DNA of 64,000 nt from Cordia subcordata (taxonomy: Eukaryota; Streptophyta; Magnoliopsida; Boraginales; Cordiaceae). The stretch spans positions 22,814,501 through 22,878,500 of the forward strand of contig JAPTOF010000003.1 of NCBI GenBank assembly GCA_028554755.1, written 5' to 3'. The position numbers and the translations under genes were made by a program. This document shows positions 53,264 to 64,000 of the stretch, piece by piece. Below the pieces are notes generated by a model that saw nothing but the letters and a program-made list of their open reading frames with translations, was not told the origin of the DNA and ran no database searches. Numbering within the stretch: the stretch's first letter is position 1; every line of letters starts with the position of its first letter.

Positions 53264-54084
53264 GCTGATCTATCGAATTGCAAAATAAAGATCTAGCGGC
53301 TTAGTTAAAGATAACAATTGCATGTTATACTCTAAATGTTATAATGTTATATGTGATAACGTTATAAGAAAATACAGGGTGCCTATCCAAGTTTCAGGCC
53401 TATATAGGCAGGGGTGCAAACATTTCTCACATAACAAATTTGCAGTATCGATGTCGTGGCCTTGGATAAAAGCATAAAAGTAAACAGCAGCAGGGGATTT
53501 AAAGTCCTCAGCAGCGGACGATAAGTCAAAATTTTCCTTCCTTTCTGCATTATGTTTGTTTGTTTAACTCATAAAGCAGTAATTAGCTTTCCTCGTGCAC
53601 AAGGGGCAAGATTAACTTGCACTTATCCTAGCAGGGATTAATACTGCTGACATATCATTGGTGCCAAAGGAAACCAATTCTGCAAGCTCTCTCTACGGCA
53701 AGTTTCACTGAAGCAATACAAACTGCAAATTGTTCTTTGATAAAAATCCCTTTGCAGCCATTGACACAAATTCCCAGTCTAATCTTTATCCGGCACAGTA
53801 TTAGTATCATGTTCACCCCTACTTTATATGTACATAATCCATAGACTGTTAGGCGCACTAGAATTTGTGCCAAAAAAATCTGCTTAGAAGATCAACTGCT
53901 TCAAATACTACCAGAGATCGAATAAAGTTATGTACATATCTGGTGCAAAATCAAGAAACCTCTTCATGCAGGGTCACTCCAAGATTGCAAAAGGCCTAAC
54001 ACTGACACCCGTATACCAGCAGGATTATAGTTAAGCATAGGATATCAAGCCTTCCCTTAATTTCTATTCTCGGCTTCAACAGCT
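53264..54084. other. region between convergent genes
   Basis: Likely holds the 3' UTR of the PPR gene (minus strand). No further gene is seen. Confidence 0.4.
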
Positions 54085-55825
54085 TTAGTCATTCCATTCA
54101 TCCGTTCTCACCCTCACACATTCACCCTTGAAATGGATATATTTCCATTTACTTTGATATTTCTTAAGGAATATTTTCCGCTTATCTTCTTCACCTAATA
54201 ACTGGAATGCTTTTGCAATTTTTGCAACTGTATCTTCATCTGGTTTTATCCCCAACTCTTCCATGTCTGCAAAAACCTAAAGTTCAAAACGGGAACCATG
54301 TCTTTTAGCATAATACATTTATGACTAAAAAAATCGTCTCATGATCTGCAAAAGTTATCTGACCAAGCAGCACAACCAAGAGGAACAGTAAGAGGAAAAA
54401 TCAGAAATGCCCAAACAAGGGAAACATACCTGTATGGTTTTATCCGGCAAACCATGATGATCATACAATGATATCATCCTAGAGAACAATCGCTTTGAGA
54501 CAGATCGAGTGTGTGTCTGTAGTATCATGTTCCATAACATTTCTGCTTCATCTACCCTCTTGTCCATATCAAATGCCAGCAGAAGAGTGTCATAAGTTCC
54601 CATTGTTGCTCCTTGACCTTTGCTCAACATCCACTTCGATACCTGGGAATCGCAAAATGAACAGTGATGAACCCGTCTAACTAGCATGAATTCAGTGAAG
54701 AAGATGCATAATCACAAAGTGAATTCAGAAATACTACTCCAGTGATGAGAATTAGATGCAGACAAATCTATATTTGTAATTTTGCCAACTTTCCAGCATT
54801 GAGTGCTCTTATATTTACTGGAGTTGACCACCACTCACTTTCTCAGGAGAGTGGCTTGCAGACAAAGAACACTGCATAGAACTATAGCCAAAATTCAGCA
54901 GAACTTTCTTTGCTCCATTTTCTTTTTTGAAATTCTCTGTTTTGGTGTATAGGTCTAGGGGACATAGGGCTTGGAGGATGAAGCTTAAACCTGGATCTAC
55001 ATCTTGACTTAGAACTTTTTCTTCCTTCTCTTCAAATCTAAGCTGAACTAAAATTTCCACCAAAATAATGCTCACTCGACAACATACCATTTGGTAGAGG
55101 CACCAATTTAAGAAAGACAAACTTAAAAGTGAAGTAATGTCTTTCCCAGTGTTACCGAATCAAATCCAAAAATGAAGTAAAGCGCATCAAACAGAGACAT
55201 GATATGAGATGGGTGGTAACCAATGCTGGTTACTGAATCTCAAACCGTAAACTGAAATTCACGGTTTAGTAAATGCACAAACTGTTACATGATAACGTGT
55301 TGCTGCACAAAGTCCAAAAGGCTCCATGCTTCACACCTGAATTACTCGGATCCACTGCGTCCTTTTCCTCAAGATTTGTAAAGCCTTGGCTGCAGCTATC
55401 AACGGAAACTCTGTCTCCCAAGCTACCCATTTATCAAGTGCACTATAAACTGCTTCTTTCTCATTTGGAAGTCCAGAAATCTGCCAAATCCAATTTTAAG
55501 GTTAGGATATGATACTCCTATAGCTTTTGATGTCCAGACAACAGAAAATGATGAAGTCCCACTAAGTCATCGAATTTAAACATAATATGAACTTCAGAGG
55601 AATTATTGAGAATGCAGAAGCGACTCTACAAACAACAAGAAAGAATTAGTTATACATACAATTTGAACAAGATGCAGCGCTTTTTTCCCAAAACTCGTAA
55701 AAGAATTAGTTATACATACAATTTGAACAAGATGCAGCGCTTTTTTCCCAGAACTCGTAGAATCTCTTTTACGCCACAAGTGGTGCTCTTTCTTTCCTCT
55801 TCTTTGGATTACTTTCTTGCATTCA
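54085..55825 (-). CDS. pentatricopeptide-repeat protein, At4g18975-like (first exon missing)
   Basis: Small P-type PPR protein, a family that binds RNA in plastids or mitochondria; this member's target is unknown. Exons in gene order: 55720-55825 (enters mid-codon; KKEHHLWRKRDS), 55337-55480 (ISGLPNEKEAVYSALDKW), 54430-54642 (VSKWMLSKGQGATMGTYDTL) and 54085-54276 (VFADMEELGIKPDEDT, ending DEWND then TAA). Junctions are GT-AG and in frame. The match to At4g18975 is from memory and strong across all four exons. The donor of the first listed exon is duplicated 60 bp further on (alternative end 55660). An upstream exon with the start codon and transit peptide must lie between 55826 and about 57100; I could not identify it. 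Confidence 0.82.
55640..55759 (-). repeat. 60-bp tandem duplication spanning a splice donor
   Basis: Units 55640-55699 and 55700-55759 differ at a single base (55691 versus 55751). Each carries, on the minus strand, the codons for GKKALHLVQI, then the donor gtatgtataac and the first bases of the intron. Because 60 is divisible by three and the copied intron start has no stop, use of the distal donor would add 20 residues in frame. Confidence 0.95.
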
Positions 55826-57440
55826 CTGACATGGAAAAATTAATAAATAAATGAATAAACAAAGATAAGGAAAGATAACCTCAAGAAAAACAATTAGACA
55901 AGTTCCGGTTGCCAGTACCCATAACCAAAACATATACGCAATAAATGTCGACTTGAACAATAAATTAACAAACAATTCAATAGGAGAACTGATTTAGAGC
56001 AGAGCAAGTACAAAATTAGAAAGTGATTAACCATTTGGGAGCAGAGAAAGTCACCTACTCTCACCACCATGGAGATTAGCTTCAGTAGGAGCACACGGAT
56101 GATTAACAGGGGAAATGCTTGTTGCCTAGCAATTAAACAGAAGTTCCAGTATAAAAATCTCGAAGTGCAGCAATCATTAAGCAGAAAGTATTTACTGTGA
56201 ACATGTTGGGGAAACAGAACGTGTATATCAATATGCACTTGCCTTTTTAGCAAAGGAGTTAAAATGTGTCACATTTCCTCTAGAAGAAAAATTGTATTTC
56301 AAGCGCGCGCAGGATGATAAAGGACCCGACCTGGCACCCGAAATCTGGGAAAATAGTTATACAAAAAGATTCACCTCGCAAAGACATAAACAGCAAATAC
56401 CGTTAAAAGACTAAAGATTTAAGATCACTGCAAACAATCATGAGCAAACCTGTTTTTGCCCAATTGATAGAAAATGAACAGAATCTGGATTAATAGGGTG
56501 AGTAAGCATCATTCTTCTTTCTCTTACAGTATTTTTCTTTCAGTATTCAAGAAATTTGACAGCTTGTTCAAACCACATGACACTCACTGATCATCCTGCA
56601 ATTGTAATCAGAACTTAGTGAAACCATTAGACTAAGTGTATCTAATACCCAAGAAATTTTTTTAATAAAAAACCCAATACAATAATCAAATTTGAGAAGA
56701 ATCAAAGCAATCCAATTATCAAAGATTTACATTTTCAGCAAATATACATATCAATATATCTTATTTGAGCATATAGCCAGCAGAATATGCCTTTCAAACA
56801 AATGGTAAGCAATTATATCACATGTGAATAAGCATAATTTTCCTTTACCAACTACTTACAGGAACAATTTCAGAGGATAATTAAAAAACCCAGAAGCTTA
56901 ATCAGTGTGGAGCTTATGAATGAAAAGTAGCAAAACCAAAAAAGGAAAAAAGGCAATTATTTATATACAAGATGAATCAAGTAATTATACCAATTCATAG
57001 TATGTTATAATTAAAGCAAATAATAGTATCAATATATGCGCTTGATGTTTGGCAATAGATAGTGTGAGCTCCATTGCTTGCTGTGTACCTGCAATGGATT
57101 CCTGGCGGATATGACTTGTGTTACTGGGCCGTTCCCTTATGAGGCATCTGTGTGGTTTATATTGTTGCGTAATGTTTTTGGGCTGTGTTGGGCCCCGTTT
57201 CGTATCTACTTTTATGGAACTTTTGCTTTTGGGTCTACGTTTCTAATTATTTAATGGATTTTCCAGAAAGACTTTCAATATTGTAACTTATTTTTAAACT
57301 CGGTCTAATTATTTTAAAATGTTTAAGTTAGTCTTTAATATTTCGCACATGTATATACTCAATTAATCTTTAATGTACATCTCCCAAAGCACTCGCTTTT
57401 GCTTGTCTCACAGAAATGGCAGGTCGATCATCACAATTGA
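55826..57440. other. 5' region of PPR gene, exon 1 unresolved
   Basis: On the minus strand, GGAATCCATTGCAG followed by gtacacag (about 57080-57102) could be an untranslated 5' exon and its donor. Short ATG-containing stretches near 56030-56080 and 56455-56515 do not join in the required phase. The rest is AT-rich. Confidence 0.35.
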
Positions 57441-57637
57441 ATGTGTCTTACGGAGGACTATCAAATATTAGTGTCAAGCCAATCTAGTAGTTATGGATAG
57501 TTGCTAATATTTAAATTCAAATATTTAAAAGATATAGTCTATTTCTTTATCAGATAGAGTAATACAATTGTAAAATACTTGAATTATTTAAACATATACG
57601 TAAATGAACACAAGTGTGAAATTGTTCCCACACTTTT
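57441..57637 (+). repeat. putative 5' LTR of the Copia element
   Basis: Placed only by the primer-site-like sequence after it and the AT-rich, gene-free content. The left boundary (TGTGTCTTACGG) is a guess and the 3' LTR is outside the window. Confidence 0.35.
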
Positions 57638-57739
57638 ATGGTATCAGCAATTCAGATTTATTTAAACACTTTATTCGATCCCTTGTCCAATTCTTTTTCA
57701 TTTCTCTCCAAATGTCTCCTTTAACACCATAACGACTTC

Positions 57740-58740
57740 TTCTTCCTCCATCACAATGGCGTCTTTGCCAACTATGGAAAATATCACTCGAGTTTTCTAT
57801 CAAACTTAGCAATGACAATGTCCTTCTTTGGAAAACACAGGTCTATCCTGTTCTCCGCTATCACAAGTTGCTTGGCTTTATTGATGGGAGCCTGAAGAGG
57901 CCTACTATTGATGACGATGTCATTGCAAAATGGGAACATCTCGACCAATTGGTTTTAGGATGGCTCTTGATCTCTCTTTCTCCTTAAGTTTTGTCACAGG
58001 TTGTTGACAAGGTGATTGCTAGAGAAGTTTGGGTCACCTTGGAGCTGTTGTACAGATCTGAGTCTCGAGCACAGGTGCAACAAATTAACACACAACTTCA
58101 ATCACTGGTGAAAGGCACTCAATCTATGCATACGTATACCCAGCATGCTAAATCTTTGTCCCTGATACTTGCTAGCGCAGGTAAACCTGTTGACGAGGAA
58201 GATCTTGGGTTGTGGTTTCCAAAAGGGCTTGGATTAGAATATGATCCTAGTGTTGTTGCTATCAACTCCAAACCTACTAGTCCAACCTTTGATGAAATCT
58301 ATGGTCTTTTGCTCGATTTTGAAATGGGCCTCCAGGCTTCTGCAGCACAAGCATCCAATACTATTGCTCTTTATGGTCAATCTTCACCCAACACCTCGTC
58401 TTCTCCCACCTCCCTAGGCCGTGGCATTTGTGGTAGTGGTGCTCTAGGTGGGGGTAAAGGTCTTGGTAAAGCTCAGTCCAAACACATGTCCAATCCAGGC
58501 TCAAATCAAGCCTCTATTTTTTGCTATCATTGTGGTCACCAAGTAAATAACTACTTTGCTCCTGATGAAGTGGTTGAGGCCAACACTAAGGCATTTTCAG
58601 CTGTACAAGTTCAAGATTCCTGTGATACTGATTGGTATGTCGACACTAGAGCATCTCATCACATGAAAAATAAGACTCAACCTGTTAAAGGTAAGACTAT
58701 ATATAGTACCCATGATCAGGTTGTCATTGATGATGGCTAG
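57740..58740 (+). pseudogene. Copia gag and start of protease, broken
   Basis: Reads IKLSNDNVLLWKTQVYPVL (about 57800-57856), the usual N-terminal motif of plant Copia gag, then a UBN2-type gag domain (VWVTLELLYRSES...). An ATG (MASLPTMENIT, 57754) is in a different frame from the rest. TAA at 57986-57988 interrupts the gag frame. The zinc knuckle is degenerate: CYHCGHQVN keeps CX2C but the downstream His/Cys spacing is lost. The protease motif reads WYVDTRASHHM where Copia proteases have D-[ST]-G-A, so the active-site glycine is Arg. It stops at TAG 58738-58740. Confidence 0.75.
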
Positions 58741-59252
58741 CATTTGCCAATTACTTATTTGGTACTATAAATATTTCTATCTTCTGGTTCTAATTGTAAG
58801 GTTTTCGTTGTGCCTGCTCTTGCTAAACAATTATTGTCTGTGGCTCAATTCACCAAAGGTCGCAATTACTCATTTGGATTTACTCTATTTGGTTATGTGA
58901 TTAAGGATCTGAGGATGAGAACAACACTACTCAAAGGTTAGATAAATAATGTCTTTACACTCTCTCTTCGGTTCAGCATTTCTCTTTTTTGGCGAACAAC
59001 GTGTTCTTTGAAACATGGCATGCTCAACTTCGTCATGCTTCTAACCATGTGGTTCAATAGCTTGCCAACAATAATGTTATTCCCTCATGTATGGTGCGTG
59101 ATTTATTGTGTACTAGTTGTGCTTAAAGAAAGTCTCATAGGCTGCCATTTCAGACTTTAGATATTCGAACAACTCATATTTTACAAATGATTCAAACTAA
59201 TGTTTGGGGACCAACCTCGGTTTCTTCTATGGAAAGTTTCAGATATTATTTG
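58741..59252 (+). pseudogene. Copia protease end, GAG-pre-integrase and integrase start
   Basis: After 58740 the sequence keeps Copia character in mixed frames. The integrase zinc region ETWHAQLRHAS (about 59009-59041) has later CTSCA, with in-frame stops between. The integrase core start is cut at RYYL by an LTR element at 59253. Confidence 0.65.
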
Positions 59253-59761
59253 TGTTGGGAAAATCGAGGACGCACGCACACACATCAAAGCACAGCGGAA
59301 AACACACATAAAGAACACACAATATTTTAACGTGGTTCGGCCCTCTGCCTACGTCCACGATCCCCTCTGGGATAAATTCCACTATTCAACAATAATTGGA
59401 TTACAACTCAGGTGGTGACTTTTTGCACAGACAGAAAAGTCTAAACCCTCCCCCACAGAGTTCTTATAATGGTTCTATCCTCAACATGACTAGAACGAAT
59501 ATAAGATACTCTTGATGCTCTCAGGCTCTCTCCCACACCCCCCCAAGGGGTGTGGCCCTAAGGCACTCTCCTAAGGCACACCTTATACAACTAATGCAAG
59601 AGTCCTATTTATAGAGGAGATTTCCTTGTCCTCCAAGACAAAGGATTTCCTCATCTATCAATCCTACCATAATTAAGACTCTTACCATAACTAGAATTTT
59701 AATTCTCATTAAAATTCTTTCCTAATTTGTATGGGCTTGGACTTTGAGCTATAACCCAACA
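59253..59761 (-). repeat. 3' LTR of the pol-less element
   Basis: Terminal TGTTGGG/CCCAACA. It contains a stretch (CACACCCCCCCAAGGGGTGTG) absent from the other LTR. A minus-strand TATA candidate CTCTATAAATAGG is near 59608-59620. Confidence 0.9.
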
Positions 59762-61633
59762 AATTCCTCTCTTGGCGAAAATTCCGAAGCTTCTTTGCCG
59801 CAACTGGAACCTCTTCACAGTCTTCATGCTGGAGCCCTCACTCGACAACACTCTTCACGGTAGCAGCTACCAACATATCTTAGCAGGTTTTCGGAGTCAT
59901 CCCCAACATCCCTCTTCATGCCGTCTAACCTCGACCTCTCAAGGTTGTTTGCGTCCTCCCTCGACACAAGGCATCTCGGACGTGGTCTTCTTCCAACAAG
60001 AGCATTCCTTATCGATCGTCGGCGGGACTCTGATCGTTCAGCTACGTAGACTCTCTTCGCGTGACTACTCCCTCGAATCGAACCTTCTTCAACTAGTCTA
60101 TTCATCCAAACTTTTCTCTTCTTTAGAAGTTCGTTCACTAGTCGGCTAAATGTGTTTGCTCGCACAATGCTTCAAAGACTTTTGCAGAATTTCATCACCA
60201 CTTCATTGTTTTACCCAATTTCAAGGCTCACCCACGATACATCAAGAAATTTGGCAAAACGGACCTCAAAAAACGAACTTAGGACGTCGAAATTATGTAG
60301 GAACACCCTCGGTCAACACAGTCAACTTTCAGTCAAAATCAAACTCCGCGGTCAAACGCCTCTCGGTCTCAAAACTCGTATCTTGGGTCGGAATCTTGCA
60401 AAATAGAGCTCAAATTTGGATCCGACACGCCCAAAAACCTTAAGAATACCTCGGTCAACTCATTTAAGGTTTGGTTAAATCTCAATCAATTCAGTTTATT
60501 TTCTGGTCAACTTGAGTCCACACCAAGTCTTCCATGCACGCGCCGCATGAGATCCTTTCCTCTCACCATCAGATCAGCCTCTCAATTTGATGGCTCAGAT
60601 CATTGAAGCTCACCATAATCGCATGCATTACATCACGCACAATCACAATTCATCGGATCACATCTCTACAAGATCCAATGGCTCATAACTTGCTTCCCCC
60701 CACACTACCATAAGCCGCAATGGACCAGATCCCAAGCTTCGTTTCTTCTCCATCGATCAACAGCAAACTCAACAACCATCAACCCAAACTATCAAGCGAT
60801 CCGACCCATCTCTATAGCAAAATCCGACCGTCCAATCAACGATCGGCCATCACCAGCTCACTCTCCAACGGCCGGCGACCTCCTTTATCATCTTCGATCA
60901 TTGCACCATCTAAGAACCACCGTCCAACATTACACGCCATTGCTGCCACATTCAAGCTCGGACCGCCACCATTCTTGGTCACCTCTCACGGTGCCGACAG
61001 CATCCTGGTGTTCCTCTGGCCGTCGCGCATCTATTGGTACTAAGCACTCGAATTTTGAACCACCCAAACACCGTATGCCATGAAAGTCGCGGTCATTTTC
61101 TTCACATCTCCGCAACTCCTCCGGTCACCATTCGTCGCATCGCTGCCACCATTTAGCTCCTCTCATCGTTGCAATTTTAATGGTACCAAGCATGCTTGAT
61201 TTGGTTGCTCCTATCATCATCTGCCATTAAAGCCCCTCACAACTTTCGAGCCTTTTTTGGCATCGTTTTCGATCACGAAACACTGCAAAAAATATCGAGT
61301 GAACTCCTCTAGCTCCAACGAGTTCGACGGTATGCTCAAATCTCAATTTTGATGCTCGAATCAAAATCTAACTCAGGCCCAAGCACGAACTTTCCATCCT
61401 TTCCAGCAGTGTTCCGATCATTTTCAAGCAACACCACCGTCACGGTTCAACTCCACTCATCGCGACGAATGTAACGGTGGTCTCCGTTCTGAAATTGGTG
61501 GTCAAGCAAAAAATTGGTTTCGGTGTTCATCATCTTCTTTTTCGACGTTCCTCTTCAGCGTAGCTGCTCCACATGATAGCTTCTTCAAAATTGTGTCCTC
61601 CTTGCCTTGTCATCGTGCCCAGTTCACCAACCA

Positions 61634-61646
61634 GGCTCTGATACCA
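61634..61646 (-). promoter_or_regulatory. tRNA-Met primer-binding site of the pol-less element
   Basis: TGGTATCAGAGCC on the minus strand, two bases from the LTR at 61649. It fixes the element orientation. Confidence 0.9.
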
Positions 61647-61648
61647 CT

Positions 61649-62124
61649 TGTTGGGAAAATCGAGGACGCACACACATCAAAGCACAGCGGAAAACACACA
61701 TAAAGAACACGCAATATTTTAACGTGGTTCGGCCCTCTGCCTACGTCCACGATCCCCTCTGGGATAAATTCCACTATTCAACAATAATGGGATTACAACT
61801 TAGGTGGTGACTTTTTGCACGGACAGAAAAGTCTAAACCCTCCCCCACAGAGTTCTTATAATGGTTCTATCCTCAACAGGACTAGAACGAATATAAGATA
61901 CTCTTGATGCTCTCAGGCTCTCTAGACACTCTCCTAAGGCACACCTTATACAACTAATGCAAGAGTCCTATTTATAGAGGAGATTTCCTTGTCCTCCAAG
62001 ACAAAGGATTTCCTCATCTATCAATCCTACCATAATTAAGACTCTTACCATAACTAGAATTTTAATTCTCATTAAAATTCTTTCCTAATTTGTACGGGCT
62101 TGGACTTTGAGCTATAATCCAACA
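61649..62124 (-). repeat. 5' LTR of the pol-less element
   Basis: Nearly identical to 59253-59761 apart from the missing 33-bp stretch. It ends at the ATTTG duplication. Confidence 0.9.
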
Positions 62125-62237
62125 ATTTGATTTTTCATAAATGATTTTTCACGATTTGTTTGGTACTTTTCTATGCCACGAAAGTCTGATATGCTTCATA
62201 TTTTTCAAGATTTTGTTGTAATAGTTGAAACTCAGTT
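62125..62237 (+). pseudogene. Copia integrase core segment between two insertions
   Basis: Continues the integrase frame cut at 59252: INDFSRFVWYF and a following segment up to the CAGTT duplication at 62233-62237. Confidence 0.75.
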
Positions 62238-63556
62238 TGTTGGCTAAATTCTAGTTATTAATTTTGATGATGCAAATTTATATGCATTCATAATTGTTTG
62301 ACTAAAAGCATCTTGTGAAGATAAGTGCTTAGATGTATAAGGAGATGCTTGAAAGATGGAAAAAGACGAACAAAACACATTATTTGAAGAACAAGAATAT
62401 GAGAAGGCATAAGGAGGAGAAGAGACATCATAAGGGGTACCAGATGTTTTTGCTCTTTTGTGAAATGCCTAAATATTGTGTATATGTTTGGCTCAAACTT
62501 TCTCTTTCATTGTTCAAACATTTTTAAACTCTTGCATGTTTGATTTCATAAAAGCACAAATAAATTTGAATGCACACGTAGAGTAAAAATATGTTTTGAA
62601 AGTGTTTCAAGTCATAAAAAGTATTTACAAAATGTCTCAAAGTGATTTGGAGTTATAAAAATTGCACTGAAAGTGTTTTTGGCTAAAGTTTAGCTTTATT
62701 TCACTCTCTGGAGTGGCCGGACCCCCCAGCTGGTCGACCGGCTGACCTGGGGACTGACTAAGACAGAAAGTGAAGGACAAAACCGGGCCCCCTAGCCGAT
62801 CGACCGGCTAAGGTGTCCGACCTAGCCAGTGAGAGCCAAGAGGAGACCGAACAACCCAACCAGTCAACCGGCTGAACAGGTTGCTGTAAAAAATTCTCTA
62901 GCCATTTATTACCGTTCTGGCCATCTCTTTCTCCTTTCCTCACCTACCAAATCCCTAACACTCAAAAATCTTTAAATACACATTCATTACATATTCAAAT
63001 TATCAATTCAAGTGTGCAAAATCTCATATGATCATTCAATCAAGCTTTGAGTCATTCTTGCAATATCTTTGAGTTTTCAAGGGATTCATTCATTGCAATA
63101 TATTCTTTTGAGAAAAAATTTTCAGATTCTCTATCATTTCTTGTTCCTTTGATCATATACACACTTTAAGAGCTAAAATTCTTGAGAGATTCATTCATTA
63201 AAGCTTGTACAGTGTAGGTAAATCCTAAAGAGTGGAACTCTTGGATTCTTTGAAGTTGGGCTTCAAAGAGGTGTAAGAAATTGGTTTTTGCTTCACCAAG
63301 ATTTGAAGAAGTAATTTAGTGAAGGTTGTTGAAATCCTAAGGGGAGCATTCTTGGGCGGTAGACGTAGGCTTGGCCAAACCACCGTAAATTATTTGTCTC
63401 TCTTTTCTCTATACTTTAGTTATCATATTTGCTTAAATTGTTTACATTGTTTGATATATTGCTTGAAAGGGATTGTTAAATTTCTATGAATTTTTAAAAA
63501 TAAAAATTAGTAATTATATCTTAATTCACCCCTCTTTTAAGATATCTGCACCTACA
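62238..63556 (+). mobile_element. solo LTR, probably Copia (1319 bp)
   Basis: Begins TGTTGGCTAAATTC, ends CACCTACA. Perfect 5-bp duplication CAGTT at 62233-62237 and 63557-63561. The early AATTTTGATGATGCAAAT and the late TTCACCCCTCTTTTAAG resemble ends of large Copia LTRs (Sirevirus/Tork type; my inference). No internal domain, hence a solo LTR. Its GC-rich patch (62710-62880) has repeated CCGGCTGA/GACCGGCT words. Confidence 0.85.
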
Positions 63557-64000
63557 CAGTTTAACACTAAGATTCAATGTCTGTAAAGTGAGGGATGGTG
63601 AATACATTTCACATCACTTACAATCATTTCTAAAGTCAAAAGGAATTCCACACAGTTTGTCTTGTCCTGGTACCAAGAACAGAATAGTTTTACTAAGCGT
63701 AAGCATCAACATATAATAGAGATGACTTTGACATTGCTTGCTCATAGTTTTATGCCAAAATGTATTTGGAGTCATGCTTGTTCAACTTCTATTTTTCTTA
63801 TTAATCGGTTGCCTACTGGAGTTTTGAATGGGAAGTCACCATATGAGGTTTTATTTGGATTTGCACCTAATTACTCATTACTTCACGTGTTTGGCTCTCG
63901 TTCCTTTCCATGTTTAAGTGTGTTTGGACGAAATAAACTTAATTTCAAAAGTTGTGTCTATGTATTTATTGGGTATAGCTCGCGCCATAAAGGATGTAAA
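63557..64000 (+). pseudogene. Copia integrase C-terminal part, truncated by window end
   Basis: Resumes the integrase frame after the solo LTR with stops near the start (for example TAA within CTGTAAAGTGAGG). It then has an intact-looking stretch through RLPTGVLNGKSPYEVLFG and VFGSRSFPCLSVFGRNKL to the end. This GKSPYE region normally closes the Copia integrase before RT. Confidence 0.75.

Larger units (their letters stand above)
59253..62124 (-). mobile_element. pol-less LTR retrotransposon (LARD-like), inserted in Copia integrase
   Basis: Two similar LTRs (59253-59761, 509 bp; 61649-62124, 476 bp) flank 1.9 kb of internal sequence. Perfect 5-bp duplication ATTTG at 59248-59252 and 62125-62129. 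On the minus strand the order is LTR starting TGTTGGATTATAGCTC, two bases, TGGTATCAGAGCC (primer site, 61634-61646), internal region, purine-rich AAGAGAGGAAT and the second LTR. The internal region has no gag, protease, integrase or RT frame on either strand, so the element depended on another for movement. The LTRs differ mainly by about 33 bp near 59533-59565 and a few bases, so the insertion looks fairly recent relative to its host. Confidence 0.9.
57441..64000 (+). mobile_element. Copia LTR retrotransposon, decayed, twice interrupted, runs off the window
   Basis: Ty1/Copia element on the plus strand. A likely 5' LTR ends near 57637, followed by a primer-site-like TGGTATCAGCA (57639-57649). 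Gag runs to 58740, followed by the protease, the GAG-pre-integrase zinc region and the integrase core, interrupted by insertions at 59253-62124 and 62238-63556. The integrase C-terminal segment (GKSPYEVLFG, about 63829-63858) continues to the window end. Reverse transcriptase would lie beyond. Several stops and a damaged protease motif make it non-autonomous. Confidence 0.85.

Noticed and set aside
59824..60165. 113-codon Arg-rich minus-strand frame, same strand as the pol-less element
   Set aside because: Possible gag remnant considered, but no gag, knuckle or protease motif; composition alone is not evidence.
60720..61115. Overlapping open frames on both strands (up to 107 codons) inside the pol-less LTR element
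   Set aside because: GC-richer sequence opens all frames, and none shows a known domain. Kept only as a question about the origin of the internal region.

Overview
The window is nuclear DNA from a eudicot plant; I cannot name the species. It is AT-rich, its genes carry GT-AG introns, and the families are plant-specific (SBT-type subtilase, plant GDSL esterase/lipases, a PPR protein). Most of the DNA is transposon-derived. There is no bacterial or organellar content, no CRISPR array, and I saw no tRNA or rRNA gene.

Four host loci can be read. Two GDSL esterase/lipase genes lie in tandem on the minus strand (13669-20925, 379 aa; 24780-28999, 369 aa). Each has five exons in identical phases, and both stay in frame through every junction I placed. 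A nine-exon subtilisin-like protease gene of the SBT5.6 type lies on the plus strand (48067-52812, 774 aa, complete catalytic set). A PPR gene resembling At4g18975 lies on the minus strand (54085-55825, first exon not found). At the left end is a broken, truncated copy of the 3' end of an importin-9 gene (804-1529, minus). From memory, SBT5.6 (At5g45650) and a GDSL lipase (At5g45670) are also near neighbours in Arabidopsis, so this looks like a conserved gene pair expanded by transposons.

Layout. 1-1646: importin-9 pseudogene. 1647-9325: a Mutator-like inverted-repeat pair enclosing a decayed endogenous caulimovirid (pararetrovirus). That virus copy has two promoter/leader repeats, a tRNA-Met primer site, broken movement-protein, coat-protein and protease regions, and no reverse transcriptase. 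9917-10892: a Tourist-like MITE split by a solo LTR. 11.2-29 kb: a segmental duplication carrying the two GDSL genes; intron 2 of the left gene has grown to 4.6 kb with a solo LTR, a hAT element and repeated blocks. 29-48 kb: gene-poor, with PIF/Harbinger MITEs (several with TTA, TAA or CTA target duplications), hAT-type elements and microsatellites. 48-57 kb: the SBT5.6 and PPR genes. 57.4-64.0 kb: a Copia element running off the window and interrupted twice, by a pol-less LTR element (TSD atttg) and by a solo LTR (TSD cagtt).

I did not find a new enzymatic or defence system. The most notable structures are: a reverse-transcriptase-less viral copy framed by Mutator-like ends; an exact, frame-preserving 60-bp duplication that copies a PPR splice donor; joint loss of two cysteines in one GDSL paralog; and several nested insertions whose order can be read from intact target-site duplications.
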